Shown: positions 1-8,398 of the stretch, piece by piece
Layout of the letters: each line of letters opens with the position of its first letter
Position numbering within the stretch: position 1 is the stretch's first letter
Assembly: GCA_046292765.1 (NCBI GenBank)
Contig: JBKBQA010000003.1
Location: forward strand, 310,001 to 374,000
Direction of reading: 5' to 3'
Length of the DNA: 64,000 nt
Source: PGZG01 sp046292765
GTDB taxonomy: Bacteria; Pseudomonadota; Gammaproteobacteria; Pseudomonadales; Alcanivoracaceae
Made by a program: the position numbers and the translations under genes
The notes under the pieces: generated by a model
Told to the model about the DNA's origin: nothing
Database searches by the model: none
The model's input: only the letters and a program-made list of their open reading frames with translations

Positions 1-1
1 G

Positions 2-355
2 GCGATGAAGGAGCTGATCACTCAGGGGCAGCGCTTTGATGTTGTCGTGCTGGACCCGCCAGCATTCATCAAGCGCAAGAAGGATTTCAAAAACGGACTG
101 GCCGGCTACCATGCCATCAATGAACTGGCGATGCGGCTGGTTGAGCCCGGCGGCATTCTGGTGAGCGCGTCGTGCTCCATGCATCTAACCAGAGAGCAGT
201 TAATGGATGTGGTGCGCGCTACTGGTCGCCATATCGATCGGTTTGTTCAGGTGTTCGCCACTGAGGGGCAAGCGGAGGATCATCCGATTCATCCGGCGAT
301 TCCGGAAACCGAGTATCTGAAAAGCATTTTTTCCAGAGTATTGATGAACGCCTGA
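2..355 (+). CDS. rlmI: 23S rRNA cytosine-C5 methyltransferase, RlmI family (C-terminal part)
   Basis: Only the 3' end of this gene is in the window; the frame is open from the first bases. The protein carries the class I SAM-methyltransferase catalytic half: the motif IV string LDPPAF near the start of the visible part and the SASCSMHL string, whose cysteine is the likely nucleophile of the m5C methyltransferase reaction. The final segment (EDHPIHPAIPETEYLK) is typical of the RlmI/YccW group that methylates C1962 of 23S rRNA. The N-terminal PUA domain would lie outside the window. Assignment rests on motif recognition; another RlmI-like paralogue remains possible. Confidence 0.8.
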   Translation, partial: AMKELITQGQRFDVVVLDPPAFIKRKKDFKNGLAGYHAINELAMRLVEPGGILVSASCSMHLTREQLMDVVRATGRHIDRFVQVFATEGQAEDHPIHPAIPETEYLKSIFSRVLMNA

Positions 356-383
356 TGCAGTGGGGCGGTACGACCGCTCCTTG

Positions 384-2306
384 TCAGGTGATCTGCGCCA
401 CCGGCGCTAGCGGCAATTTTAATCTGGCGGCTATTAGTCTCACCAGTGATGCTTCAACACTTCTGATTCGACCATCGTCGGCGATGACGGTAAGCAGGGC
501 GTCGATCAGCCGACTCTTGTCCTGCATCGTCAGTCGATGCAGCTGTTCCGTCGCCGCCCTGAAATGTCTCGGCCAGTGCTCGGTTACCACCAGTTCCGAA
601 AGCGTTTGCATGCCAAGTTTCGAAAGCCCTGCATTCAGTGCCCGGATAGATTGCTCTGGCTGCCGATGGCCATGCTCGGCCACTACCCGCATTACCTGAA
701 GAGTTGCCAGTTCATGCTGCGCGAGCCTCTCTTCACCAGGTCTAGCGGCGAAGCGGGGCGCTCGCAAGTCTTGTAGCTGGCGAAGCATCAAATCAGCCAG
801 CGCAATTTTGATCGGGTCTCGAGTATCATCTTCGGCCAGCAGCTTTTTCAGCCATGCATCGAAATGGCGACGATCTTCAAAAGATCTTTCGCGCAGTGCC
901 GGTGCGGCTATTTCAAGGAGAGGCAAGTAGCAGGGCAGTTCGAGCCCAGCAGGCAGAACTCGCTGAAAATCACGGGCCCACCGCAGTGCCGATGAGCCAA
1001 AGCCTGCCTCGATATCGCGCTGTGGCTTCTCAGTGCTTCGGGCACCCTGATTGGCCACAAGAAAGGCAAGCAGCGGAAGAACCCGGCTACCAGTACGTGC
1101 CGCATCTTGCATCAGTGGCGGAATGCGCTCAATCAGGTTGGCTGCCATGACGACATGGCCAAGCACCGGGTGACCGAGATGGGCCATCATCTCGGTGACA
1201 GTGCTTGCTTCTCTTGATGGCATTTCCGTCTGTTTGGCCGTCGCGCCTGCGGTTGCCGCCAGTGCCCGGTTACGGTTGATCTCGGCCAGCAGATTCCGCT
1301 CCACACTGATCAGAATATTGGGATGAAATGTTGGCTTCAGTTTCCGGATGCGGTCATAAAGCGGCGGATGCGTGGCAAAAATGCCCTGTGGTAGCACGCC
1401 GGCAAACAGCATATGACCAACCTGTTCGGTATCTGCGGCAAGGTGCGGTCCGCTGCGCAGGGCGGCAACCTTGATCAAGACACTAGCAAGTGCTTCCGGA
1501 TCTCGTGTGAACCGAATCGCAGCAGCATCGGCTAGCTGTTCGCGCTGCCGGCTGACCGAGGCCTTGATGCCGCGACTCAGCCAGACACCCGTCATGCCAA
1601 TGGCGGTGATCATGGCACCCAGGGCAATGATGCCGGGATGGGTATCCCGCATCGCTGCCAGCCCTGCCTGGCGGATGGTGACCAGACCAAAAAGTGCGCC
1701 GACCATCTGGATGTTCAGGCCGGTATCGCCATGAACAATGTGGGCGACTTCGTGGGCAACAACTGCTTGTAGTTCCCGGCGATCAAGAGCCTCCAGTGCG
1801 CCGCGGCTGACCACGATCGCTGCATCATCGATACCATAACCAATGGTCAGGGCATTGATGCCTATCTCTCGCTCCAACACGTAGAGCGATGGCACGGGTA
1901 TGCCGGCGGCAACTGCAATTTCTTCAGTAACATTTAGCAGGCGCTTCTGCAGAGGATTGATGCGTTTTGTCGCAAGCGGCGTCGCACGCAGACTGGCGAG
2001 CAAGAGCTGGCCGCCATCCCTAAGTTGGCGACTGCGACCCCAGGAAAATAGCAGCAGTATCAGCAAGATAAACATGCCAACAGCTCCACCAATCAACATG
2101 GCAGATTCGTTTGATTGGCCGGAGCTGGTAACAAAAGGTAGGATCATGGCGAGCAGCAAGCCGACGGCTAGTGCCGGCAACAGGGAAAAGAATCCATAGG
2201 CCAGCGCATACAGCACTATCAGGCGCCGACTGATGGCTTTATGCATGTTCTGGTGATCAATGAAATTCATTCCCCGGATCAGGGAGTCAGGCGCGTTGTT
2301 TTTCAC
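384..2306 (-). CDS. M48 family membrane metallopeptidase with TerB-like C-terminal region
   Basis: A 640-residue integral membrane zinc protease. Two hydrophobic segments lie at about residues 28-58 and 68-90, followed by the M48 catalytic domain with the zinc motif HEVAH at 185-189 and the downstream glutamate motif REQLADAAA at 255-263. The family (HtpX/Oma1-like) degrades or processes membrane proteins. Residues from about 340 to the end are not needed for M48 activity; the last 60 (LIDALLTVIADDGRIRSVEA) resemble a TerB-like helical domain. Starts at residue 1 or at Met14 are both possible. It converges with the rlmI end and lies downstream of xerC in the same direction, 48 bp apart. The substrate cannot be told from sequence. 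Confidence 0.85.
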   Translation of the reverse strand: MKNNAPDSLIRGMNFIDHQNMHKAISRRLIVLYALAYGFFSLLPALAVGLLLAMILPFVTSSGQSNESAMLIGGAVGMFILLILLLFSWGRSRQLRDGGQLLLASLRATPLATKRINPLQKRLLNVTEEIAVAAGIPVPSLYVLEREIGINALTIGYGIDDAAIVVSRGALEALDRRELQAVVAHEVAHIVHGDTGLNIQMVGALFGLVTIRQAGLAAMRDTHPGIIALGAMITAIGMTGVWLSRGIKASVSRQREQLADAAAIRFTRDPEALASVLIKVAALRSGPHLAADTEQVGHMLFAGVLPQGIFATHPPLYDRIRKLKPTFHPNILISVERNLLAEINRNRALAATAGATAKQTEMPSREASTVTEMMAHLGHPVLGHVVMAANLIERIPPLMQDAARTGSRVLPLLAFLVANQGARSTEKPQRDIEAGFGSSALRWARDFQRVLPAGLELPCYLPLLEIAAPALRERSFEDRRHFDAWLKKLLAEDDTRDPIKIALADLMLRQLQDLRAPRFAARPGEERLAQHELATLQVMRVVAEHGHRQPEQSIRALNAGLSKLGMQTLSELVVTEHWPRHFRAATEQLHRLTMQDKSRLIDALLTVIADDGRIRSVEASLVRLIAARLKLPLAPVAQIT

Positions 2307-2354
2307 GAATACTTTCCCTGAGTCAAGCGCGCCGCTAGGGCGCGGCGCAGAAAA

Positions 2355-3278
2355 CTATTCCTTCTTTCGCTGCGCTCGCGGGTGGGCGCCATCGTACACG
2401 CTGGCAAGATGCTGGAAATCCAGATGGGTATATACCTGCGTGGTCGACAGGTTGGCGTGACCGAGAAGCTCTTGCACGGCGCGCAAGTCGCCGCTCGCCT
2501 CCAACATATGGGTGGCAAAGGAATGGCGCAGCATGTGCGGATGAAGATGCTGGTCCAGCCCTCGTGCCTGAGCCGCTTTTGCCAGCCGCTGCTGGACGGT
2601 GCGTGTGCCAACGCGGCGCCCGTGGATATTCACGAACAGCGCTTTTTCCTCAGGATTTTTCACCAGCAGAGCGCGACTGCGCAGCCAGTGCCGTACTGCG
2701 GCGATGGCCGGTGCGCCAACCGGCAGTACACGCGCCTTTGATCCCTTGCCGACCACCGTCATTTCGCCATCGCGGAAATCAATGGTGTCCACATTCAGGC
2801 TAACCAGCTCCGCCAGCCGCAGGCCGGAAGAATAGATCAGCTCCATCATGGCCTGGTCACGGTGGTTGAGCGGATCGTCGTTGTCGCCGCTGCTGTCGAG
2901 CAGGTGCCCGACCTGTTCCTGATCAAGTGTCTTCGGCAGCCTTTTGGCTGTCTTCGGGGCGCGGATGCCTTCAGCAGGGTTATCGGTAGCGAGGCCTTCG
3001 CGAAGCAGAAAATGATAGAAGGTGCGTAGCGATGACAGCTTGCGCTGGATCGAGCTGCCGCCCGTGCCGCCGCGATGCCAGAGGGTGACCAGCGCCCGGA
3101 CTTCATGTTGCGTGACCGCCGACCAGCTCGACAAGCCGCGTTGCTGCAGTAATACAGCGGCCTGCTGCAGATCGCGGCAGTAGTTGCTCAGGGTATGCGG
3201 AGAAAGGCGTCGCTCGCTGCCGATGTGCCTGGCAAAGGCTTCCAGCGGCTCACGCAGCGACGTCGGCAGGTCAGGCAC
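2355..3278 (-). CDS. xerC: Tyrosine recombinase XerC
   Basis: This site-specific recombinase acts with XerD at the chromosomal dif site to resolve chromosome dimers. With a GTG start at 3278 the protein is 307 residues, close to the family length of about 300. The SAM-like DNA-binding N-domain covers about residues 5-95 and the catalytic domain 115-295. All six expected active-site residues are visible: R154, K178, H248, R251, H274 and the nucleophile Y283. The GTG overlaps the stop of the DUF484 gene by 8 bases (GTGCCTGA), suggesting translational coupling. The frame stays open for another 117 codons inside the DUF484 gene, but that extension has no XerC similarity. The dapF-DUF484-xerC order is the classic gammaproteobacterial one. 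Confidence 0.95.
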   Translation of the reverse strand: MPDLPTSLREPLEAFARHIGSERRLSPHTLSNYCRDLQQAAVLLQQRGLSSWSAVTQHEVRALVTLWHRGGTGGSSIQRKLSSLRTFYHFLLREGLATDNPAEGIRAPKTAKRLPKTLDQEQVGHLLDSSGDNDDPLNHRDQAMMELIYSSGLRLAELVSLNVDTIDFRDGEMTVVGKGSKARVLPVGAPAIAAVRHWLRSRALLVKNPEEKALFVNIHGRRVGTRTVQQRLAKAAQARGLDQHLHPHMLRHSFATHMLEASGDLRAVQELLGHANLSTTQVYTHLDFQHLASVYDGAHPRAQRKKE

Positions 3279-3984
3279 GCTTGGCTTCGAGGCGGCGGGC
3301 ATCGCGCAGGGTGTCCGCCAGTCGACGGGCAATAACGTCGCCGAGGTGGCTGATAAACAGGGTGCCGAGCGAGCTCCTGAAATGGTGCTCATTGAAGCTG
3401 CCGATGGCCAGCAGGCCCTGCCGGCCCTGAAAGTCGAGTGGCACCATGGCGGCGGATCGGACCTCGTTGGCCTGCTGGGGAAACAGCTCGCGTACCTCAT
3501 CCTCGCGCAGGATGCCGCACACCGCCTTGCCCTGTCGCAGCAGGCTTTGCAGGGCTTCGTGCTGGGCACTGCTGTCGACCACGCGCACATGCTCACGCAG
3601 AGTGCCATCGACGGAGACGTCGCGGTCATAGATCAGCAGTGTCACGGCGTCGGAGCCGAACTGGGTCTTGAGGCTGTCCACCAGTGCCTTGCAGAGTGAT
3701 TCGAGGCTCCGTGCCTCGACCAGCTTGAGAGTGAGCTGGCGGGTTTTCTCGAACAGACTGTCGTTTTCGCGGGCGATATCGAGCAGGGCGTTGAGACGGT
3801 CGCGCAATTCGCTGTTGCGGTCGCGCAGAATGCTGGCCTGGCGCTCGAGCAGTGACACCGCCTCGCCGCGCGGGTCGGGCAGCCGCATCAGCTCCAGCAG
3901 ATCCGGGCGGCTATGGAAGAAGTCCGGGTGGTGGCGCAACCAGGCGGTGACCTGCTCGGCACTGGTGGCGTGTTCCTGATTCAT
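3271..3984 (-). CDS. DUF484 family (YigA-like) GAF-fold protein
   Basis: A 237-residue cytosolic protein of the DUF484 family. The N-terminal part (about 1-45) contains the family pattern WLRHHPDFF and a stretch ending in LPDP. Residues about 40-75 form a heptad-rich coiled coil, and residues 80-230 have a GAF-like fold. The biochemical role of the family is not established. It is conserved between dapF and xerC in many gammaproteobacteria. Here it is translationally coupled to xerC by an 8-base overlap and lies 12 bp downstream of dapF, so the three genes form one operon. Confidence 0.9.
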   Translation of the reverse strand: MNQEHATSAEQVTAWLRHHPDFFHSRPDLLELMRLPDPRGEAVSLLERQASILRDRNSELRDRLNALLDIARENDSLFEKTRQLTLKLVEARSLESLCKALVDSLKTQFGSDAVTLLIYDRDVSVDGTLREHVRVVDSSAQHEALQSLLRQGKAVCGILREDEVRELFPQQANEVRSAAMVPLDFQGRQGLLAIGSFNEHHFRSSLGTLFISHLGDVIARRLADTLRDARRLEAKRA

Positions 3985-3996
3985 CCTCGAACCCCC

Positions 3997-4839
3997 TCAG
4001 ATATCAATCCGGCCATCATAGACGTGGGTCGCCGGGCCTGTCATCAGAATGCCGCCGTGACCGGGGAAGTGGATCGACAGGCTGCCGCCGGGCAGGTCGA
4101 CCTGCACCATCGCATCCAGAAACCCCCGTCGCTGGCCCACCACTACTGCAGCACAGGCGCCGGAGCCACAGGCCAGTGTCTCGCCGGACCCACGCTCGAA
4201 CACCCGCAGGCGGATATGGCCGCGATCAACGATCTGCATAAAGCCGACATTGACGCGCTCGGGGAAGTCCGGATGGCTCTCCAGCAGTGGTCCGACGCTT
4301 TCCACCGGGGCGGTATCCACGTTCTCGACCAATAGCACGCAATGCGGGTTGCCGAGACCAACGGCGCCGACCTCGAAAGCCTGCTTGCCGGCGACAATGA
4401 AGTAAGCGTCCGCTTCGCTGTCGGCATTAAGGGGGATGTCGGCGGGAGCCCAGCGCGGTGCGCCCATGTCCACTGTCACCTGGCCGTCGTCAGTAAGCCG
4501 CAATGTCATCTGCCCGGCGGCAGTCTCGACCCGAATGGCGTTCTTGTCCGAGAGTCCCTGATCGCGGACAAAGCGGGCAAAGCAACGGGCGCCGTTGCCA
4601 CACTGGTTCACCTCGGAACCGTCGGCGTTGAAGATGCGATAACGGAAATCCACCCCCGGCGCGGACGCCGGCTGCACTACCAGCAGCTGGTCGAAGCCGA
4701 TACCGAAGTGCCGGTCGGCAAGCGTACGAATCCGCTCTGCCGGCAGCGGCAGGTCGCTGTCAGGCAGGTTCTGGCGGACGCCGTCGATAACCATGAAATC
4801 GTTACCGAGGCCGTGCATCTTGCTGAACTGAAGGGTCAT
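3997..4839 (-). CDS. dapF: Diaminopimelate epimerase
   Basis: DapF interconverts LL- and meso-diaminopimelate, the penultimate step of lysine synthesis and the source of DAP for peptidoglycan. The 280-residue protein (family about 275) has both catalytic cysteines in their signatures: C80 in NQCGNGARC and C224 in ACGSGAC. The start is placed at MTLQFSKMHG, which aligns with the family N-terminus and is preceded by GGAAG; the frame is open for 58 more codons but that part has no similarity. It is the first gene of the dapF-DUF484-xerC operon and diverges from the reductase gene at 5016. Confidence 0.96.
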   Translation of the reverse strand: MTLQFSKMHGLGNDFMVIDGVRQNLPDSDLPLPAERIRTLADRHFGIGFDQLLVVQPASAPGVDFRYRIFNADGSEVNQCGNGARCFARFVRDQGLSDKNAIRVETAAGQMTLRLTDDGQVTVDMGAPRWAPADIPLNADSEADAYFIVAGKQAFEVGAVGLGNPHCVLLVENVDTAPVESVGPLLESHPDFPERVNVGFMQIVDRGHIRLRVFERGSGETLACGSGACAAVVVGQRRGFLDAMVQVDLPGGSLSIHFPGHGGILMTGPATHVYDGRIDI

Positions 4840-5015
4840 AGAGGCTTCCCGATGAGTGATGCTGGCTATTGTAGGGGTTGTCGGAAGGCGGGGGTAGCGA
4901 CGGCCTGAGTGCAGGTCTGAAAGTAATAAGGCTGCTTCGTTGAGCTTTGTGATATCCGGGTGTAAGGTCAGTGAAGTGCTGAGTCTACTAATTATAACAA
5001 CAGAGAATATCACCT

Positions 5016-6134
5016 ATGGATCTGCAGGATCGGGGTGCTCACCCCACCAAGGGATGGTTTCATTGGGTGTCGTCGGTTACCGACATGTTCGCTTATCCCC
5101 TGCGCACATCCCACTATGTCGAGCTGGTTAACCCGCTTTGGTCCACCCATAAGCTGCAGGCCCGGGTGGTGGACGTTTGGGATGAAACCAGCGATTCACG
5201 CACCATTACCCTGAAGCCGGGAGCCAACTGGCGCGGCCATCGCGCCGGCCAGCATGTGCGTATTGGTCTGGCGGTGGACGGTCAGCATTACACCCGCACC
5301 TATACGATTTCTTCGTCGCCGGAGCGTGATGATGGTTGCTTTACCATTACCGTCAAGGCGATTGCCGGCGGCCGTATCTCCCATCACATCGTGCGCAAGC
5401 TGAAGGTTGGCGATTATGTTCCGGTGGGTTTGCCGCAAGGTGAATTTTATCTGCCGGATGCGTCACCTGCACAGCCGCTGTTCATTACCGCAGGCAGTGG
5501 TATCACGCCGGCGATGAGCATGGTGCGCAGTATGGTGAGCCAGCAACGCATGGCGAACACGGTGCATATTCATTACGCGCCGGGTGTACAGGAAACCATC
5601 TTTGGCAAAGAGCTGCGCGAGATCAACAACAGCCAGCCTCACTACCGACTGACCGAAGTCCACACCAATACGCTGGCGGAAAACGACCCGACTCGTCATT
5701 TCAGCCTGGATACACTGGAGCGTATTTGCCCGGACTGGCGTGAGCGTGATTGTTATGCCTGCGGGCCCGGCACTTTGCTTGCTTCGGTGGAGGAAGTCTG
5801 GCGCGAGGCAGGTCTGGCGCATCGGCTGCATATTGAACGTTTTCGAGCCGAGCTGGCGGAGGTTCCTGCCGATGCGGTGGGCGGCATGGTGCGTTTTGCT
5901 AATAGTAATGTGGTGGTGGAGGCGAGCAGCACCACTAACCTGTTGCGGGTGGCGGAGGACGCTGGCCTGAATCCGCCGCACGGCTGCCGCATGGGGATTT
6001 GCCACACCTGCAATACGACGCTGAAGTCGGGTTGCGTCCGTGATTTGCGCACCGGAAAGATACTCAATGAAGTGGGCGCCGTTGTGCAGACCTGTGTCTG
6101 TGCTGCCGCTGGCGATTGCGAACTGGAACTTTAA
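5016..6134 (+). CDS. Ferredoxin-NADP reductase-type flavoprotein with C-terminal [2Fe-2S] domain, desaturase partner
   Basis: A 372-residue electron-transfer protein. The FAD-binding barrel is marked by RTYTIS (94-99), the NAD(P)-binding region by GSGITPAMS (160-168), and the C-terminal plant-type ferredoxin domain by Cys324, Cys329, Cys332 and Cys360 (CX4CX2C...C). Such proteins pass electrons from NAD(P)H to membrane di-iron desaturases. The desaturase gene begins 9 bp downstream on the same strand, so the pair is an operon and very probably a functional unit. It is paralogous to the reductase at 18039-19112. The N-terminus could also begin at Met24; the Shine-Dalgarno before either start is weak. 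An AT-rich TATAAC box at 4993-4998 may be its -10 element. Confidence 0.88.
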   Translation: MDLQDRGAHPTKGWFHWVSSVTDMFAYPLRTSHYVELVNPLWSTHKLQARVVDVWDETSDSRTITLKPGANWRGHRAGQHVRIGLAVDGQHYTRTYTISSSPERDDGCFTITVKAIAGGRISHHIVRKLKVGDYVPVGLPQGEFYLPDASPAQPLFITAGSGITPAMSMVRSMVSQQRMANTVHIHYAPGVQETIFGKELREINNSQPHYRLTEVHTNTLAENDPTRHFSLDTLERICPDWRERDCYACGPGTLLASVEEVWREAGLAHRLHIERFRAELAEVPADAVGGMVRFANSNVVVEASSTTNLLRVAEDAGLNPPHGCRMGICHTCNTTLKSGCVRDLRTGKILNEVGAVVQTCVCAAAGDCELEL

Positions 6135-6143
6135 GGAACTCCC

Positions 6144-7331
6144 ATGGCGACGAAGCAACCATTACCGATTCAATTGACAGACGAAGAAATCGATGCGTTC
6201 GGCCGTGATATGGATGCCATCTATTACGAAACGCTGGCGTCACGGGGTGAAAAAGATCGATTGTATATTCTGCGCTTGATTCGCACTCAGCGGTCACTGG
6301 CTTTGGGTGGCAGGCTGGTGATTTATGTCGCGCTGTTTTTCCTGCCGGTCTGGCCCCATGCACTGGCTGGCTGGGGTGCGGCACTGGTGTTGTTGGCGAT
6401 CGGCACGATAATGCTGGGCGTCGCCAAAATTCTGGAAAACATGGAAATCGCCCACAATGTACTGCATGCCCAGTGGGACTGGATGAAAGACCCAGAAGTC
6501 CAGTCCAACACCTGGGAGTGGGACACCATGAGTCCATCCGATCGCTGGATGCACTCGCATAATGTAGTTCATCACACCTGGACCAATGTGGTTGGCAAGG
6601 ATCTGGATGTCGGTTACGGGATTATGCGGGTGACCCCGATGCAGCCCTGGCAGCCGAAGTTTTTATTGCAGCCGGTCTGGTTTGTGTTGCTGATGCTGCT
6701 GTTTGAGGAAGGTGTTGCGCTGCATGAACAAGCATTGATCGATGTGGTAGAAGGCAAGAAAAAGCATAAGGAAGTATTGCCCTTGTTCAAGCGCATCGGT
6801 GCCAAGGTATGGGGCCAGGTACGTAAAGACTATGTGCTCTGGCCAGGACTGGCGGCGCTGGTGGCTTGGCCGATGTCCATGTTTGTTGATACGTCGCCGC
6901 TAATGGTCTTTCTGTTGGTGGCGGGGGCGAATGCGGTGGCCAATATTATTCGCAATATCTGGGCCTTCACGATTATTTTTTGTGGCCATTTCCCGGACGG
7001 CGTATACAGCTTTACTCCGGAACAGGTCGACGGCGAGTCCCGCGGTCAGTGGTATATCCGGCAGCTGCTTGGTTCCGCCAATATCAAGGGTGGCCCGCTG
7101 CTGCACCTGATGTCTGGCAATCTGAGCCATCAGATCGAACATCACCTGTTTCCGGATATGTGCAGCAATCGCTATGTAGAAGTGGCGCCGCGAGTCCGTG
7201 CGCTGGCGGATCGTTATGGCCTTCCCTACAACAGCGCGTCGTTGTGGCGCCAGTTTGGTACTACCTGGCGCAATAACCTGCGTCTGGCTTTCCCGGGCGG
7301 CAAGCTGCCGCCGGCGATTGCGACGGCATAA
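6144..7331 (+). CDS. Membrane fatty acid desaturase (DesB-like), first copy
   Basis: A 395-residue integral membrane di-iron enzyme of the fatty acid desaturase family. The three histidine boxes that bind the iron pair are intact: HNVLH at 104-108, HSHNVVHH at 137-144 and HQIEHH at 329-334. Hydrophobic segments lie at about 58-100 and 230-282. The gene follows its reductase partner by 9 bp. It is a clear relative of the desaturase at 16921-18036, with the same box types and gene order, so the two loci probably come from one duplication or separate acquisitions. Substrate (acyl-CoA, phospholipid acyl chain or another lipid) cannot be told. No dedicated regulator is adjacent, unlike the second copy. 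Confidence 0.88.
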   Translation: MATKQPLPIQLTDEEIDAFGRDMDAIYYETLASRGEKDRLYILRLIRTQRSLALGGRLVIYVALFFLPVWPHALAGWGAALVLLAIGTIMLGVAKILENMEIAHNVLHAQWDWMKDPEVQSNTWEWDTMSPSDRWMHSHNVVHHTWTNVVGKDLDVGYGIMRVTPMQPWQPKFLLQPVWFVLLMLLFEEGVALHEQALIDVVEGKKKHKEVLPLFKRIGAKVWGQVRKDYVLWPGLAALVAWPMSMFVDTSPLMVFLLVAGANAVANIIRNIWAFTIIFCGHFPDGVYSFTPEQVDGESRGQWYIRQLLGSANIKGGPLLHLMSGNLSHQIEHHLFPDMCSNRYVEVAPRVRALADRYGLPYNSASLWRQFGTTWRNNLRLAFPGGKLPPAIATA

Positions 7332-7432
7332 GGGGGGGGCTTTCGACGGCTGGTTGTCGCACTGGGCGATGTGCGGGCACAATGGGATGTTCTTCGCCTT
7401 CTCGCAAGGCGGCGTGATCACCAGAGGGCTCC

Positions 7433-8398
7433 ATGACTACCGAGCATCACGACATCGAACGAGACAGTGCCTTCTACAAGACCCTGCTCGAGTCGACCAA
7501 GGCGATTCCGTGGCGAATCGACTGGGAGACGATGAAGTTCACCTATATCGGTCCTCAAATCGAGGCGCTGCTGGGCTGGACCCCGGAGAGCTGGGTCAGT
7601 ATCGATGACTGGGTGGAGCGGATGCACCCGGATGATCGTGATTATGTGGTTAATTTCTGTGTTTCGCAGTCCCAGTCCGGCGTTGACCACGAAGCGGATT
7701 ATCGCGCCCTGACCCGGGATGGCGGTTATATCTGGATCCGCGATGTGGTCCATGTGGTACGCCAGGGAGATCAGGTGGAAGCGCTGGTCGGTTTCATGTT
7801 CGACATCAGCGAACGGAAGCAGAATGAAGAAGCGTTGTTGCGTCTGCAGCGTGATCTGGAGGAGCTGTCCTACCGGGATGGTCTTACTGAGATCCCCAAC
7901 CGCCGAATGTTTGATGTAGTGCTGGAGCGGGAGTGGGCCAATGCCCGCCGCAGTGGTCGGCCGCTGTCTGTGATTCTGCTTGATATCGACTACTTCAAGG
8001 AGTTCAACGATCACTATGGTCATCTTGCCGGCGATGAGGCACTGAAAAAAGTGGCGCAAGTGCTGGGCAGGTCAGCCGGGCGACCACGGGACTTTGCGGC
8101 CCGCTTCGGAGGCGAGGAGTTTGTGCTGGTGCTGCCTGAGACCAATGCAGAGGCCGCGGAGTTGATTGCCGAGCGTTGTCGCTGTCTGGTGCTGGAGGAA
8201 GTGATTCCTCACCATCGCTCCAAGGCCGACCCCTATCTCAGCATCAGTCTTGGTGTCGGCACCATTGTGCCCACCGTCACTGACGACCCGAAGGTTTTTA
8301 TCGACAGCGTCGACAAGCTGCTATATCGGGCCAAGCAGCGTGGCCGAAACTGCGCCGAGTACAGTCGCCAGACTGACACTGCGCCGGGATCGGTCTAA
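7433..8398 (+). CDS. PAS-GGDEF diguanylate cyclase
   Basis: A 321-residue cytosolic signalling enzyme that makes c-di-GMP from two GTP. A PAS domain of the PAS_3 type spans about residues 20-128, ending in the linker FDISERK; it could bind a small ligand or cofactor. The GGDEF domain spans about 145-312, with the active-site loop GGEEF at 226-230. The RxxD inhibitory site is present as RPRD at 217-220, exactly five residues before the loop, so product feedback inhibition is expected. There are no transmembrane segments. Translation starts at ATG 7433 after AGAGGG. Its stop overlaps the stop of the convergent esterase gene by a few bases. Confidence 0.92.
   Translation: MTTEHHDIERDSAFYKTLLESTKAIPWRIDWETMKFTYIGPQIEALLGWTPESWVSIDDWVERMHPDDRDYVVNFCVSQSQSGVDHEADYRALTRDGGYIWIRDVVHVVRQGDQVEALVGFMFDISERKQNEEALLRLQRDLEELSYRDGLTEIPNRRMFDVVLEREWANARRSGRPLSVILLDIDYFKEFNDHYGHLAGDEALKKVAQVLGRSAGRPRDFAARFGGEEFVLVLPETNAEAAELIAERCRCLVLEEVIPHHRSKADPYLSISLGVGTIVPTVTDDPKVFIDSVDKLLYRAKQRGRNCAEYSRQTDTAPGSV

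Noticed and set aside
3279..3629. N-terminal extension of xerC by 117 codons
   Set aside because: The extension lies inside the DUF484 gene in another frame; XerC similarity begins at the GTG at 3278 and the length then fits the family.
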